Origin: Pseudarthrobacter raffinosi
Lineage (GTDB): Bacteria; Actinomycetota; Actinomycetes; Actinomycetales; Micrococcaceae
Length of the DNA: 64,000 nt
Direction of reading: 5' to 3'
NCBI RefSeq assembly: GCF_023913735.1
Contig: NZ_JAMXBH010000021.1
Span: 1-64,000, forward strand
Part shown: piece after piece, positions 16,087 through 23,563 of the stretch
Position numbering within the stretch: position 1 is the stretch's first letter
Layout: each line of letters starts with the position of its first letter
Position numbers and translations under genes: made by a program
The notes under the pieces: generated by a model
What the model saw: the letters and a program-made list of their open reading frames with translations, nothing else
Told to the model about the DNA's origin: nothing
The model's database searches: none

Positions 16087-17545
16087 GGTGTTTCGCCCGC
16101 CAAGGGAGCACCGCGTGCGAGGGATGGCGGGGGCTGAACCGCAACCAGTCCGGGAGCCCGTCGAACGGCCCTCCCTGTGGATCATCGAGGCGATGGCGGC
16201 GGACGGGATCGTAGTCCGGATCGTAGATGTCCCATACAACCCGGAACATCAAATATGCCGTTGCAAGCATATGTGCTGCCACGGCCAGGACGTAGTAGGG
16301 CATGTCAATATTGTGCTGGGTCGGGCCCTGGCTGGCCACCTGGCCCAGGTACATCCAGACGGCTGCCCAGTGCAGGCCTTCAACGCCCTGCCAAATGAGA
16401 AAATCCCGCCACCGCGGCCGGGCCAGCGCCAACAGCGGGATGAGCCACAGGACATGCTGTGGCGAATAGACCTTGCTGGTCAGGACAAAAGCACCCACGA
16501 TGAGGAACGCCAACTGGGCCAGCCGCGGCCGGCGTGCTGCTGTCAGCGCCACCGCGGCAATCATGGTGCAGGCCAGCAGGAACACAGCCAGGGCCAGCCA
16601 GTTGATGGTTGCGGGATCCAGCACCGGCCAGCGCAGGCGCCGAGCCACCAGGTTGTACGCGAACCATAACGACCCGTAGCCGGCTTCCCTCGTCTCGGTG
16701 AACCTGAAGAAGTACCCCCAGCCGGACGGGTTGGAGACCGCAACAGGCACGTTAATGGCCAGCCAGGCCGCGGCGCCGGCAACGGCCGTAACCACGAACG
16801 CGCGGATCCGCCCGGTCCGCAGGGCCAGCAGCAGAACGGCTCCGAGAATCAGGGCGGCATAGGGCTTCGTCGCTGAGGCGAGGCCGATCAGGGTGCCGGC
16901 GAGGACCAGCCTTTCCCGCGAAAAACACAGCATCCCCAGCGCCAACAACGCCACGGCCCACATGTCCCAGTTGATGGTTCCGGCCAGCACGATGCCAGGT
17001 GCCAGCGCCACCATGGCCGCATCCCAGGGGCGCCGCTGTGACATCCGGGCCGTAGCCAGCACGGTGATAATCCATACGGCTGCAACCAGAGTGGCATTAA
17101 CGTCGAAGTAGCCAAGAATCCGCGCGTCACTGATGCCCTGGCCCGGGACCATCCAGGCAGTCACCCCGGCAATGAGTCCCATCAGGACGGGGTCTTCAAA
17201 GAGAGATCCCGGGCTCAGGACCGGGAACGTGCCGTCCCCCAGGCCTCGGTTGCGGAAGAATTCCGGGAAGTCGGAATAGCACGTGGAATAGAACTGGCCG
17301 GGGCTCGACCAGCCATTGGCCCGGCAGTAGCCCTTGATGGCGAGGCTGGCCAGCGCCGCCACGACGGTCAAGATGATCAGGACACGTTCCACGGTAAAAA
17401 CGCCGGGGGAGACGAGGCCGGGCGCCGACCGGGCACCCATCGGCCCGCCGATCAGTTCCGTGAAGTTCTTCAGCAGCAGGTCGCTGCGGCTCGGAACAAC
17501 CAAGCGGGCGCGCCGTGGGTGCGCCGGTGGCTTCGTCTCCTGCAT
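16079..17545 (-). CDS. GT87-like polytopic membrane glycosyltransferase family protein
   Basis: The 488-aa protein has about ten to twelve membrane spans and a large first extracytoplasmic loop (residues about 75-115), the layout of GT-C glycosyltransferases. Segments such as INWDMWAVALLALGMLCF, SATKPYAALILGAVL and SKVYSPQHVLWLIPLL are characteristic of the DUF2029/GT87 polyprenol-phosphate-mannose-dependent group in actinobacteria. Such enzymes move mannose or arabinose-like sugars onto envelope polymers; the acceptor here is unknown. The C-terminal tail is cytoplasmic and proline/arginine-rich. It is coupled to the oxidoreductase downstream. The ATG at 17545 lacks a clear ribosome binding site. 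Confidence 0.82.
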   Translation of the reverse strand: MQETKPPAHPRRARLVVPSRSDLLLKNFTELIGGPMGARSAPGLVSPGVFTVERVLIILTVVAALASLAIKGYCRANGWSSPGQFYSTCYSDFPEFFRNRGLGDGTFPVLSPGSLFEDPVLMGLIAGVTAWMVPGQGISDARILGYFDVNATLVAAVWIITVLATARMSQRRPWDAAMVALAPGIVLAGTINWDMWAVALLALGMLCFSRERLVLAGTLIGLASATKPYAALILGAVLLLALRTGRIRAFVVTAVAGAAAWLAINVPVAVSNPSGWGYFFRFTETREAGYGSLWFAYNLVARRLRWPVLDPATINWLALAVFLLACTMIAAVALTAARRPRLAQLAFLIVGAFVLTSKVYSPQHVLWLIPLLALARPRWRDFLIWQGVEGLHWAAVWMYLGQVASQGPTQHNIDMPYYVLAVAAHMLATAYLMFRVVWDIYDPDYDPVRRHRLDDPQGGPFDGLPDWLRFSPRHPSHAVLPWRAKHHA

Positions 17546-17606
17546 GTCTGAGAGCTTACCCGGGACGCTGCCCCGCCGGACCGGACTTGATATCCGGCAC
17601 TAGCCT

Positions 17607-17768
17607 TCAGTTCATACCGCCCATCTGCTGGTGCAACAGGACGAAAACCTCTTCGCGCCGCCGGTCCAGGAGCTGCCCGTTGAATTCCCGGCGGCCATCC
17701 CGGAAAGGACGATCATTCCGGACAGGCCGCCGCAGGGAGAACAATGCTTTCTTGATTCTCTTGATCAT
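17607..17768 (-). CDS. Small basic hypothetical protein (53 aa)
   Basis: The product begins MIKRIKKALFSLRRP and is rich in Arg and Lys, with no signal peptide or membrane span. The start at 17768 is fixed by an almost perfect ribosome binding site, AAAGGAGGTGA, whose GGAGG lies eight bases from the ATG; the longer frame to 17807 ignores it. I do not recognise the family. It lies 61 bp upstream of the GT87-like gene on the same strand and could be cotranscribed. The basic amphipathic N-terminus might bind membrane or nucleic acid; this is speculation. Confidence 0.65.
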   Translation of the reverse strand: MIKRIKKALFSLRRPVRNDRPFRDGRREFNGQLLDRRREEVFVLLHQQMGGMN

Positions 17769-18076
17769 GGTGGTCACCTCCTTTCGGCGTAAAATTGGGC
17801 ATGACAATTAAGGCCATTTAGTGCCAGAGCAATAACGGCATAATTAGGCAGGGAAATGCCCGGTATTTATGAATTGTTCGCAAATGCGAAGAAGGACCCT
17901 ACTAGCAGCGGCGGGTGCAGACCCCAACAAAGAAGCTGAGTTCCGAACTATGGGGATGCCGCGTCGCCGCGAGGACCAGCCCTGAAGCTGCGCCGACAGG
18001 AGACTTCCAGCAGGCGTCGCCTAGAGCGAGCCACTAGCGCGAGCCATCCGAGAAGGAAGTGGCCTGGATATACCTC

Positions 18077-18117
18077 GTTGCAAGTGACGCCGCCGCGGGG
18101 GCGTCATCAGTTGCAAG
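18077..18117. terminator. Stem-loop after the 31-codon gene
   Basis: The arms TTGCAAGTGACGCC (18077-18090) and GGCGTCATCAGTTGCAA (about 18099-18115) pair with a small bulge around a GC loop. It begins a few bases after the stop codon of the 31-codon frame on the minus strand. No U-tract follows, so termination is likely but unproven. Confidence 0.5.
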
Positions 18118-18121
18118 AAGG

Positions 18122-18217
18122 TTAGGAGGCAGACACTCCGTTAAGACGGCGCGCAAAAGCAGCAGAGGCCGGGTTCGCGGTGATGGTCATCTTCCATCCG
18201 CTAGTCAAAGTAATCAT
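18122..18217 (-). CDS. Possible 31-aa peptide with strong ribosome binding site
   Basis: An ATG at 18217 is preceded by GGAGG nine bases away and opens a 31-codon frame beginning MITLTSGWKMTITANP and ending at a TAA. The peptide has a basic middle (ARR), no Cys, and no recognisable family. A stem-loop follows directly. Supporting evidence is the ribosome binding site and the downstream hairpin; against it are the short length and lack of any homology I can recall. It could be a peptide or a translated leader. Confidence 0.45.
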   Translation of the reverse strand: MITLTSGWKMTITANPASAAFARRLNGVSAS

Positions 18218-18386
18218 TTTTCCCAACCTCCTTTTCCGTTATGCCGCCGCCTCGGCTGACTAGCCGGACAACGCGCGCCGCGACCCCGGCAAAGACGCTC
18301 TGGGGTCAGGAATAAAGTTACCCTACGAATAGAGCAATGCGCCACTTAATTAGCAAAGTTTTTCAAGAAAGTTTATGAATGCGCCG

Positions 18387-18971
18387 TTAGAGTCCCCAGC
18401 GGACAATGGCCGGTGTCCGCTTATCCCAGCCGAGCGTGCAGACTTTCGCGGTTCCCAGGATGAAATGGCGGCCTTCGGCGGGCGGCAGTTCCAGCCAGCG
18501 CGCGGTGAGGATCCGGGAGAAGTGCCCGTGCGCCACGATCAGCACGTTGTCCAGGCCGGATTCCAGCACACTGGCCACAATCTTGTCGGCGCGGGCTGCC
18601 ACTTCGTCCAGGGTCTCGCCGTTGGGCACACCATGCGTCCAGATCAGGTAATCCGGGTTGTCCTTGCGGATCAGGTCCGAACTGATGCCCTCATAGTCGC
18701 CGTAGTTCCATTCCACTGCCAGCGGCTCATGCTGCGCGTCAGGGTAACCTGCCAGTTCGGCGGTGCGCCGCGCGCGGCGCAGTGGGGACGTCAGGACCAG
18801 GTCGAAGTCCACCTGGTCCAGCACCTTTCGGGCCTCCACGGCCTGCTGCTCGCCTTCCACGGTCAGGGGCAGGTCGGTGAGCCCGGTGTATTGCCCGCTC
18901 TTGGACCACTCGGTCTCGCCGTGGCGCAGGATCCAGAGCTGGGGGCGGGGCGCGGTCATCGGGTTAATCAT
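18387..18971 (-). CDS. Histidine phosphatase family protein
   Basis: The 194-aa product carries the phosphoglycerate-mutase-like signature LWILRHGETEWSKSGQYTG, with the nucleophilic His in RHGE near residue 12-15. Others are SPLRRARRTAEL, an acidic patch EWNYGDYEG and the second catalytic His in VLIVAHGHFSRIL. It is short for a true glycolytic mutase and lacks the mutase lid, so a phosphatase acting on a small phosphometabolite is likelier. The ATG at 18971 overlaps the stop of the CCA-adding enzyme gene (ATGA), with GAGGAG five bases upstream, so the genes are coupled. Confidence 0.9.
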   Translation of the reverse strand: MINPMTAPRPQLWILRHGETEWSKSGQYTGLTDLPLTVEGEQQAVEARKVLDQVDFDLVLTSPLRRARRTAELAGYPDAQHEPLAVEWNYGDYEGISSDLIRKDNPDYLIWTHGVPNGETLDEVAARADKIVASVLESGLDNVLIVAHGHFSRILTARWLELPPAEGRHFILGTAKVCTLGWDKRTPAIVRWGL

Positions 18972-20476
18972 TTGGACTCCTCGTTCGGGGAAAGTTCGAC
19001 GGCGGCGGGAGGCTCTGCTGCTTCCGGAACCGGGGGTGCTGCCTCGGGCTGCTCCGCCCACCAGGCGAGCAGCCTCGCTTCGGCATCGTCCGGTTGAAGG
19101 GGTCCGTGTTCCATCCGTTCCTCCAGCAGGAATTTGTAGGCACGGCCCACCACGGGACCAGGCTTGAGGTTCAGGATGGCCATGATTTTGGCGCCGTCCA
19201 GATCGGGCCGGACCGCGTCCAGAGACTCCTGCTCGCGCAAAACGGCGATCCGGTCTTCCAGGTCGTCGTAGGCGAAGGCGAGCCGTTCGGCCTTCCGCTG
19301 GTTGCGGGTGGTGACGTCAGAGCGGGTCAGCCGGTGCAGCCGTTCCAGGAGATGGCCGGCGTCCGTAACGTAGCGGCGGACGGCCGAATCACTCCACCCG
19401 GCGTCACCGTAACCGTAGAAACGCATGTGCAGCTCCACCAGCCGGGCCACGGCCTTGATGGTGTCGTTGTCGAAGCGGAGAGTCTTCATCCGCTTTGCCG
19501 TGAGCTTGGATCCCACCATGTCGTGGTGCCGGAAGCTGACCGCGCCGCCCGGTTCGAAGCGCCGCGTAGCCGGCTTGCCGACGTCGTGCATCAGTGCTGC
19601 GAACCGCAGCACAAAGTCGGGAGCCGGCAACGCGCCGTCGGCGTCCGTTTCCAGGGCAGCGGCCTGTTCCAGGACCTGAAGGGAGTGCTGGTAGACATCC
19701 TTGTGGCGGTGGTGCTCGTCAGATTCCAGCCGCAGGGCGGACACCTCAGGCAGCACGAACTCGGCGAGGCCGGTTTCCACGAGCAGGTCCACACCGACTC
19801 GGGGGTGGGCACCGCAGATGAGTTTGACCAACTCATCACGGACCCGTTCAGCCGAGATGATCTTGATCCGCTCGGCCATCTGGCTCATGGCAAGCCGCAC
19901 GTCGTCGTGCACGGAGATGCCCAGCTGCGATGCGAACCGGGCGGCGCGCATCATACGGAGGGGATCATCGGAGAAGGAGGCCTCGGGTGAAGCGGGCGTT
20001 GCCAGGACGGCGGCGTTGAGATCCCGGACGCCGCCGAACGGATCAATGAGTTCAAGCGACGGGAGCCGCAGGGCCATGGCGTTGATCGTGAAATCGCGGC
20101 GCAGGAGATCGTCGGTCAGGGAGGTGCCGAAGGCCACCACGGGCTTGCGCGACTCCGGATCGTAAGCATCGGCCCGGTACGTGGTGATCTCGATCTGGAA
20201 GCCGGCCTTCCGCATCCCGATCGTCCCGAAGGCCCGGCCGATCTCCCAGAAGTTGTCCGCCCACTTTTTGATCAGGGCAACTGTCTGGCTCGGCGTGGCG
20301 TCCGTGGTGAAGTCCAGGTCCGGCGAGGCGCGTCCCAGGAAGAGATCCCGTACCGGACCGCCCACCAGGGACAGCTCGTGGCCGGCGTCGACAAAGCGCT
20401 GCCCGAGCTCCAGGACCACCGGGTCAACCTGGAAATCGACGGTGTTGGAATCAATCTTGTGATGTGCGTGCGCCAT
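18968..20476 (-). CDS. cca: CCA tRNA nucleotidyltransferase
   Basis: The 502-aa protein has the class II nucleotidyltransferase head: VGGPVRDLFLGRASPDLDFTTDA (residues about 38-60, with the catalytic D-x-D), followed by the DDLLRRDFTINAMA motif. A central poly(A)-polymerase-like helical region recognises the tRNA. A C-terminal HD domain is marked by FAALMHDVGKPATRR and SFRHHDMVGSKLT. HD-containing forms usually add CCA to tRNA and may repair phosphorylated ends. The need is real here, since the tRNA-Ile gene in this window lacks an encoded CCA. The C-terminal 40 residues are Ala/Pro/Glu-rich and probably disordered. Confidence 0.95.
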   Translation of the reverse strand: MAHAHHKIDSNTVDFQVDPVVLELGQRFVDAGHELSLVGGPVRDLFLGRASPDLDFTTDATPSQTVALIKKWADNFWEIGRAFGTIGMRKAGFQIEITTYRADAYDPESRKPVVAFGTSLTDDLLRRDFTINAMALRLPSLELIDPFGGVRDLNAAVLATPASPEASFSDDPLRMMRAARFASQLGISVHDDVRLAMSQMAERIKIISAERVRDELVKLICGAHPRVGVDLLVETGLAEFVLPEVSALRLESDEHHRHKDVYQHSLQVLEQAAALETDADGALPAPDFVLRFAALMHDVGKPATRRFEPGGAVSFRHHDMVGSKLTAKRMKTLRFDNDTIKAVARLVELHMRFYGYGDAGWSDSAVRRYVTDAGHLLERLHRLTRSDVTTRNQRKAERLAFAYDDLEDRIAVLREQESLDAVRPDLDGAKIMAILNLKPGPVVGRAYKFLLEERMEHGPLQPDDAEARLLAWWAEQPEAAPPVPEAAEPPAAVELSPNEESK

Positions 20477-20635
20477 AGTTACTTAAGCTTGTCAGAAACC
20501 AGCGGCTTGGCAGGCCAAAATCTCCTCAAGATCGCTCCTATTCGCCTGCAGCCCCTCAAAGTGCGTCATACGCAGTCCACTTTGATGTCATGTTCCGGTA
20601 ATCATGATCGGACAAGAGTCGTTAGAGTGGACTCC

Positions 20636-21184
20636 ATGGCCCATCCCGTACCGAGCGCTCCCGGCAGGAGGACAAACGCACCGTTGCCGTCGGCAATTGG
20701 TGCCCACGTCGCGCCTGCCTTGCACTCGGCCCCGGCCTCGCTTCCCACGGTGGAGGAAATTTCCGCCGGCGGCGTTGTGGTGGACACGTCCGACGGCGAA
20801 CTAAGGGTTGCGATCATTGCCCGCCTTAACAGGGGCGGACGGCTGGAGTGGTGCCTTCCCAAGGGCCATCCGGAAGGCAAGGAAGACAACGAGCAGGCAG
20901 CAGTGCGCGAGATTGCCGAGGAAACCGGCATCGAGGGCGACATCCTGGCCCCGCTCGGCAGCATCGACTACTGGTTCACTGTCAGCGGGCACCGCGTCCA
21001 CAAAACCGTCCACCACTACCTGCTGCGCGCCACCGGCGGCGAACTCACCATCGAAAACGATCCGGACCACGAAGCCGTGGACGTCGCATGGGTCCCCATC
21101 AAGGAACTCGCACGGAAGCTCTCGTTCCCCAACGAGCGGCGCATCGCGGATCTGGCCCGGGACGTCCTGCCAGAACACCTCTAA
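20636..21184 (+). CDS. Nudix hydrolase
   Basis: The 182-aa product contains a complete Nudix box at residues 77-99, beginning GHPEGKE and ending REIAEETGI, which coordinates Mg for cleavage of nucleoside diphosphate-linked compounds. The 40 N-terminal residues are Pro/Ala-rich and likely disordered. I chose the ATG at 20636 because the frame upstream has no matching content and overlaps the divergent cca gene start. It sits upstream of murJ with an 83 bp gap, an arrangement conserved next to mviN in actinobacteria. Substrate is unknown. Confidence 0.92.
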   Translation: MAHPVPSAPGRRTNAPLPSAIGAHVAPALHSAPASLPTVEEISAGGVVVDTSDGELRVAIIARLNRGGRLEWCLPKGHPEGKEDNEQAAVREIAEETGIEGDILAPLGSIDYWFTVSGHRVHKTVHHYLLRATGGELTIENDPDHEAVDVAWVPIKELARKLSFPNERRIADLARDVLPEHL

Positions 21185-21267
21185 GGCCGTCTCCGCCGAA
21201 GCTGCGTATATGCCTATACAGGCATATAGCCTGTCCGTTGCGGTACAAACAGCGTCCGGGTGAGACG

Positions 21268-23382
21268 ATGAACTCGATGTCAGCTACCAATCCCCCCTCC
21301 GACAAAGCCGGCCCCGCCGCCCCGAGCGGAACAGCGAGTGAAACCCGGTCCAGCGCCATCATGGCTGCTGGCACCCTGGTGTCCCGGTTCCTGGGCTTCG
21401 GCAAGACCTGGATGCTGGGTGCCGCGCTGGGCCTCGGCTCCACGGTTAACGACACGTTCATCAATGCCAACAACCTGCCCAACCTGATCTTCCTGCTGGT
21501 GGCCGGTGGTGTGTTCAACGCCGTCCTGGTCCCGCAGATCATCAAAGCGAGCAAGGCCCCGGACAGGGGAGCGGACTACATCAGCCGGCTGCTGACGCTG
21601 GCCGTGCTCCTACTGCTGGGCCTCACCGCGCTGGTCACGCTCGCTGCTCCGTGGGTCATCGAATTGACCACCCAGGGTTATTCGCCGCAGCAGAAGGCCC
21701 TGGCAGTCGCGTTCGCCTTCTGGTGCCTGCCCCAGATCTTCTTCTACGGCCTCTACGCGCTGCTGACACAGGTCCTCAACGCCAATGGTGCGTTCGGGCC
21801 TGCCATGTGGGCCCCCATCATGAACAACCTGGTGGCCATTGGCGGCCTGGGCATGTTCATCTGGATCTTCGGCGAGAACCGCATGAACCCGCACACGCTG
21901 GACAACTGGGGCCCGTCCCAGACCCTGCTTGTGGCCGGCTTCTCAACCATAGGCGTGGTGGCCCAGACAGCCATCCTGCTGATCCCGGTGATCCGCCTGC
22001 GGCTGGGTCTCCGGCCCCGGTTTGGCTGGCGCGGAGTAGGCCTTGGCCAGGCCGCTAGGCTGAGCGTTTGGACGCTCCTGACGGCCGCCGTGGGGCAGTT
22101 GGCGTTCCTGTATGTCATGCGCATCGCCACAATTCCCGGTGCTGAGCGCCTCCGGCTGAAGGAAGCGGGGGATCCGGCGGCCGAGATGCTGCCCGGTAAC
22201 GCAGTCCTGGAGGTGGCCAGCCAGCTGTACCTGCTGCCGCACTCCATCATTGCGCTCTCGCTCGCCACTGTCCTGTTTAACCGGATGACCCGCGCTTCGC
22301 AGGATGGCAACCGCGCGGAACTCCGCGACGCCCTCTCGCACGGCCTCCGCACGATGGCGGTGGCCACCGTCTTTGGCGCGCTGGCACTCTTCGCGCTGGC
22401 GGGCCCGCTTGGCATGTTCTTTTCCGGTGGTCCGCGCCAGGACGGCGTCATGCTGGCCCAGACGCTCACCATCCTCGCTCTCAGCACCCCGTTCATGAGC
22501 GCCAACTTCATGATGTCGCGGGTCTTCTACGCCAATGAGGACGCCCGCACGCCGTTCCATATCCAACTGCTGCTTGCCGTGGTCTATGTGGCCGGTGCCT
22601 TCGGGATCCAGTTCCTGCCGGTGGGCCAGATCATCTACGCAATCGCCCTCCTGTATATGGTGGGCAATATACTTTCGGTGGTCATCAGCGCCTATTTCCT
22701 GCGCCGGCTCCTGGGCCACCTCGACGGGCCGCGGATCGCCAACTCCTACATCCGGATGGGTTATGCAGCGCTCGGTTCTGCGATGGCGGGCGCTGGTGCC
22801 CTGTGGCTGATGGGCAGCTACAGCGCCGACGGCTTCGCCTGGAAGGACCGGCTCGCCGCCCTGGTGACCGTTATCGTCGTCGGACCCATCATGCTGGTTG
22901 CCTATGTCTTCCTGCTGAAGGTCTTCCACGTCGCCGAGCTCCGGGACCTCATGCGCCCCCTGTTGGGACGGCTGGGACGCGGCACGGGACGGTCCGGCGG
23001 CGGGGGAACGCCGTCGTCGGCTGCGGGTGCCGACGTTTCCGGAACGGAACGTCCGACGCCGGAACGCGCCACGGTCGCGGTGGACACCGGCCTGATTCCC
23101 CGGATTTCCGGCGAATTCGACGCCGCCTCTTTCCGCGCAGGACCCGTACCGGAACGCCAGGCAGCGCCTACGGCGCCAGCTGATGGCGCACAAGGGGAAA
23201 CTGAAGCAATGTCTAGCGGGGGCACTGAAACCGCCGCGGGATACCTTCCCGCAGAGGACGTGCCCGGCACAGCGCGGGGCGGGCTGCTGCGCGACGAGAT
23301 TCCCCTTCCCGGCCGGCGCACGTTCCAGGGCCAGGCCGGACAGAACCCCCATTTCAGGCCACGCCGGCCTCGAAAAAAGTGA
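21268..23382 (+). CDS. murJ: Lipid II flippase MurJ (MviN family)
   Basis: The 704-aa protein has about 14 membrane spans in the MATE-like MurJ fold. Recognisable are the N-terminal SSAIMAAGTLVSRFLGFGKTWMLG (with the conserved Arg), NDTFINANNLPNLIFLLVAGG, and the FYLLPHSI-like segment LYLLPHSIIALSLATVLFNRM. It moves lipid-linked peptidoglycan precursor across the membrane. After the last span (about residue 560) a Pro/Gly/Arg-rich cytoplasmic tail of some 140 residues continues with no kinase motifs. In mycobacteria the same protein carries a fused pseudokinase and an outer sugar-binding domain; here those functions appear in the next gene. ATGs at 21268 and 21277 are both possible. Confidence 0.93.
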   Translation: MNSMSATNPPSDKAGPAAPSGTASETRSSAIMAAGTLVSRFLGFGKTWMLGAALGLGSTVNDTFINANNLPNLIFLLVAGGVFNAVLVPQIIKASKAPDRGADYISRLLTLAVLLLLGLTALVTLAAPWVIELTTQGYSPQQKALAVAFAFWCLPQIFFYGLYALLTQVLNANGAFGPAMWAPIMNNLVAIGGLGMFIWIFGENRMNPHTLDNWGPSQTLLVAGFSTIGVVAQTAILLIPVIRLRLGLRPRFGWRGVGLGQAARLSVWTLLTAAVGQLAFLYVMRIATIPGAERLRLKEAGDPAAEMLPGNAVLEVASQLYLLPHSIIALSLATVLFNRMTRASQDGNRAELRDALSHGLRTMAVATVFGALALFALAGPLGMFFSGGPRQDGVMLAQTLTILALSTPFMSANFMMSRVFYANEDARTPFHIQLLLAVVYVAGAFGIQFLPVGQIIYAIALLYMVGNILSVVISAYFLRRLLGHLDGPRIANSYIRMGYAALGSAMAGAGALWLMGSYSADGFAWKDRLAALVTVIVVGPIMLVAYVFLLKVFHVAELRDLMRPLLGRLGRGTGRSGGGGTPSSAAGADVSGTERPTPERATVAVDTGLIPRISGEFDAASFRAGPVPERQAAPTAPADGAQGETEAMSSGGTETAAGYLPAEDVPGTARGGLLRDEIPLPGRRTFQGQAGQNPHFRPRRPRKK

Positions 23383-23404
23383 TCTTCTCGCGGTTTTTGG
23401 TTGC

Positions 23405-23447
23405 CTGTCGACCACGGCGGTCCTAGCCGATCGGCTAGGATCGACAG
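23405..23447. promoter_or_regulatory. Palindrome between murJ and its partner gene
   Basis: A perfect 20 bp palindrome (half-site TCCTAGCCGA) lies at 23421-23440. Outer arms CTGTCGA (23405-23411) and TCGACAG (23441-23447) can extend it. It may be a terminator for murJ or an operator for the next gene. There is no U-tract and a palindrome without a loop is unusual for a terminator, which favours a protein-binding site. Confidence 0.5.
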
Positions 23448-23563
23448 TGAACAGGGGTAGTTGCAGGCAAGCGCAGACCGGCTCGCCGGCTGGCTTTTAG
23501 CCGGTTTCTGACCGGCGGTGGCATCATCTACGCCGGCATTCCCGGACAGTCTAGGAGGAACAA

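Larger units (their letters stand above)
17769..18386. other. Intergenic region around two short genes
   Basis: This 618 bp stretch contains the 31-codon frame at 18122-18217, a stem-loop at 18077-18117 and AT-rich patches near 17800-17880 and 18300-18375 that could hold promoters for the two short genes. A GACCCC/GGGGTC pair (about 18280-18306) can form a hairpin in the leader of the 31-codon frame. The rest (17880-18070) shows no gene or repeat I can support. Confidence 0.5.

Noticed and set aside
18059..18259. 66-codon plus-strand frame in the intergenic region upstream of the histidine phosphatase end
   Set aside because: No ribosome binding site or motif, and it is opposite the 31-codon frame with much better signals.
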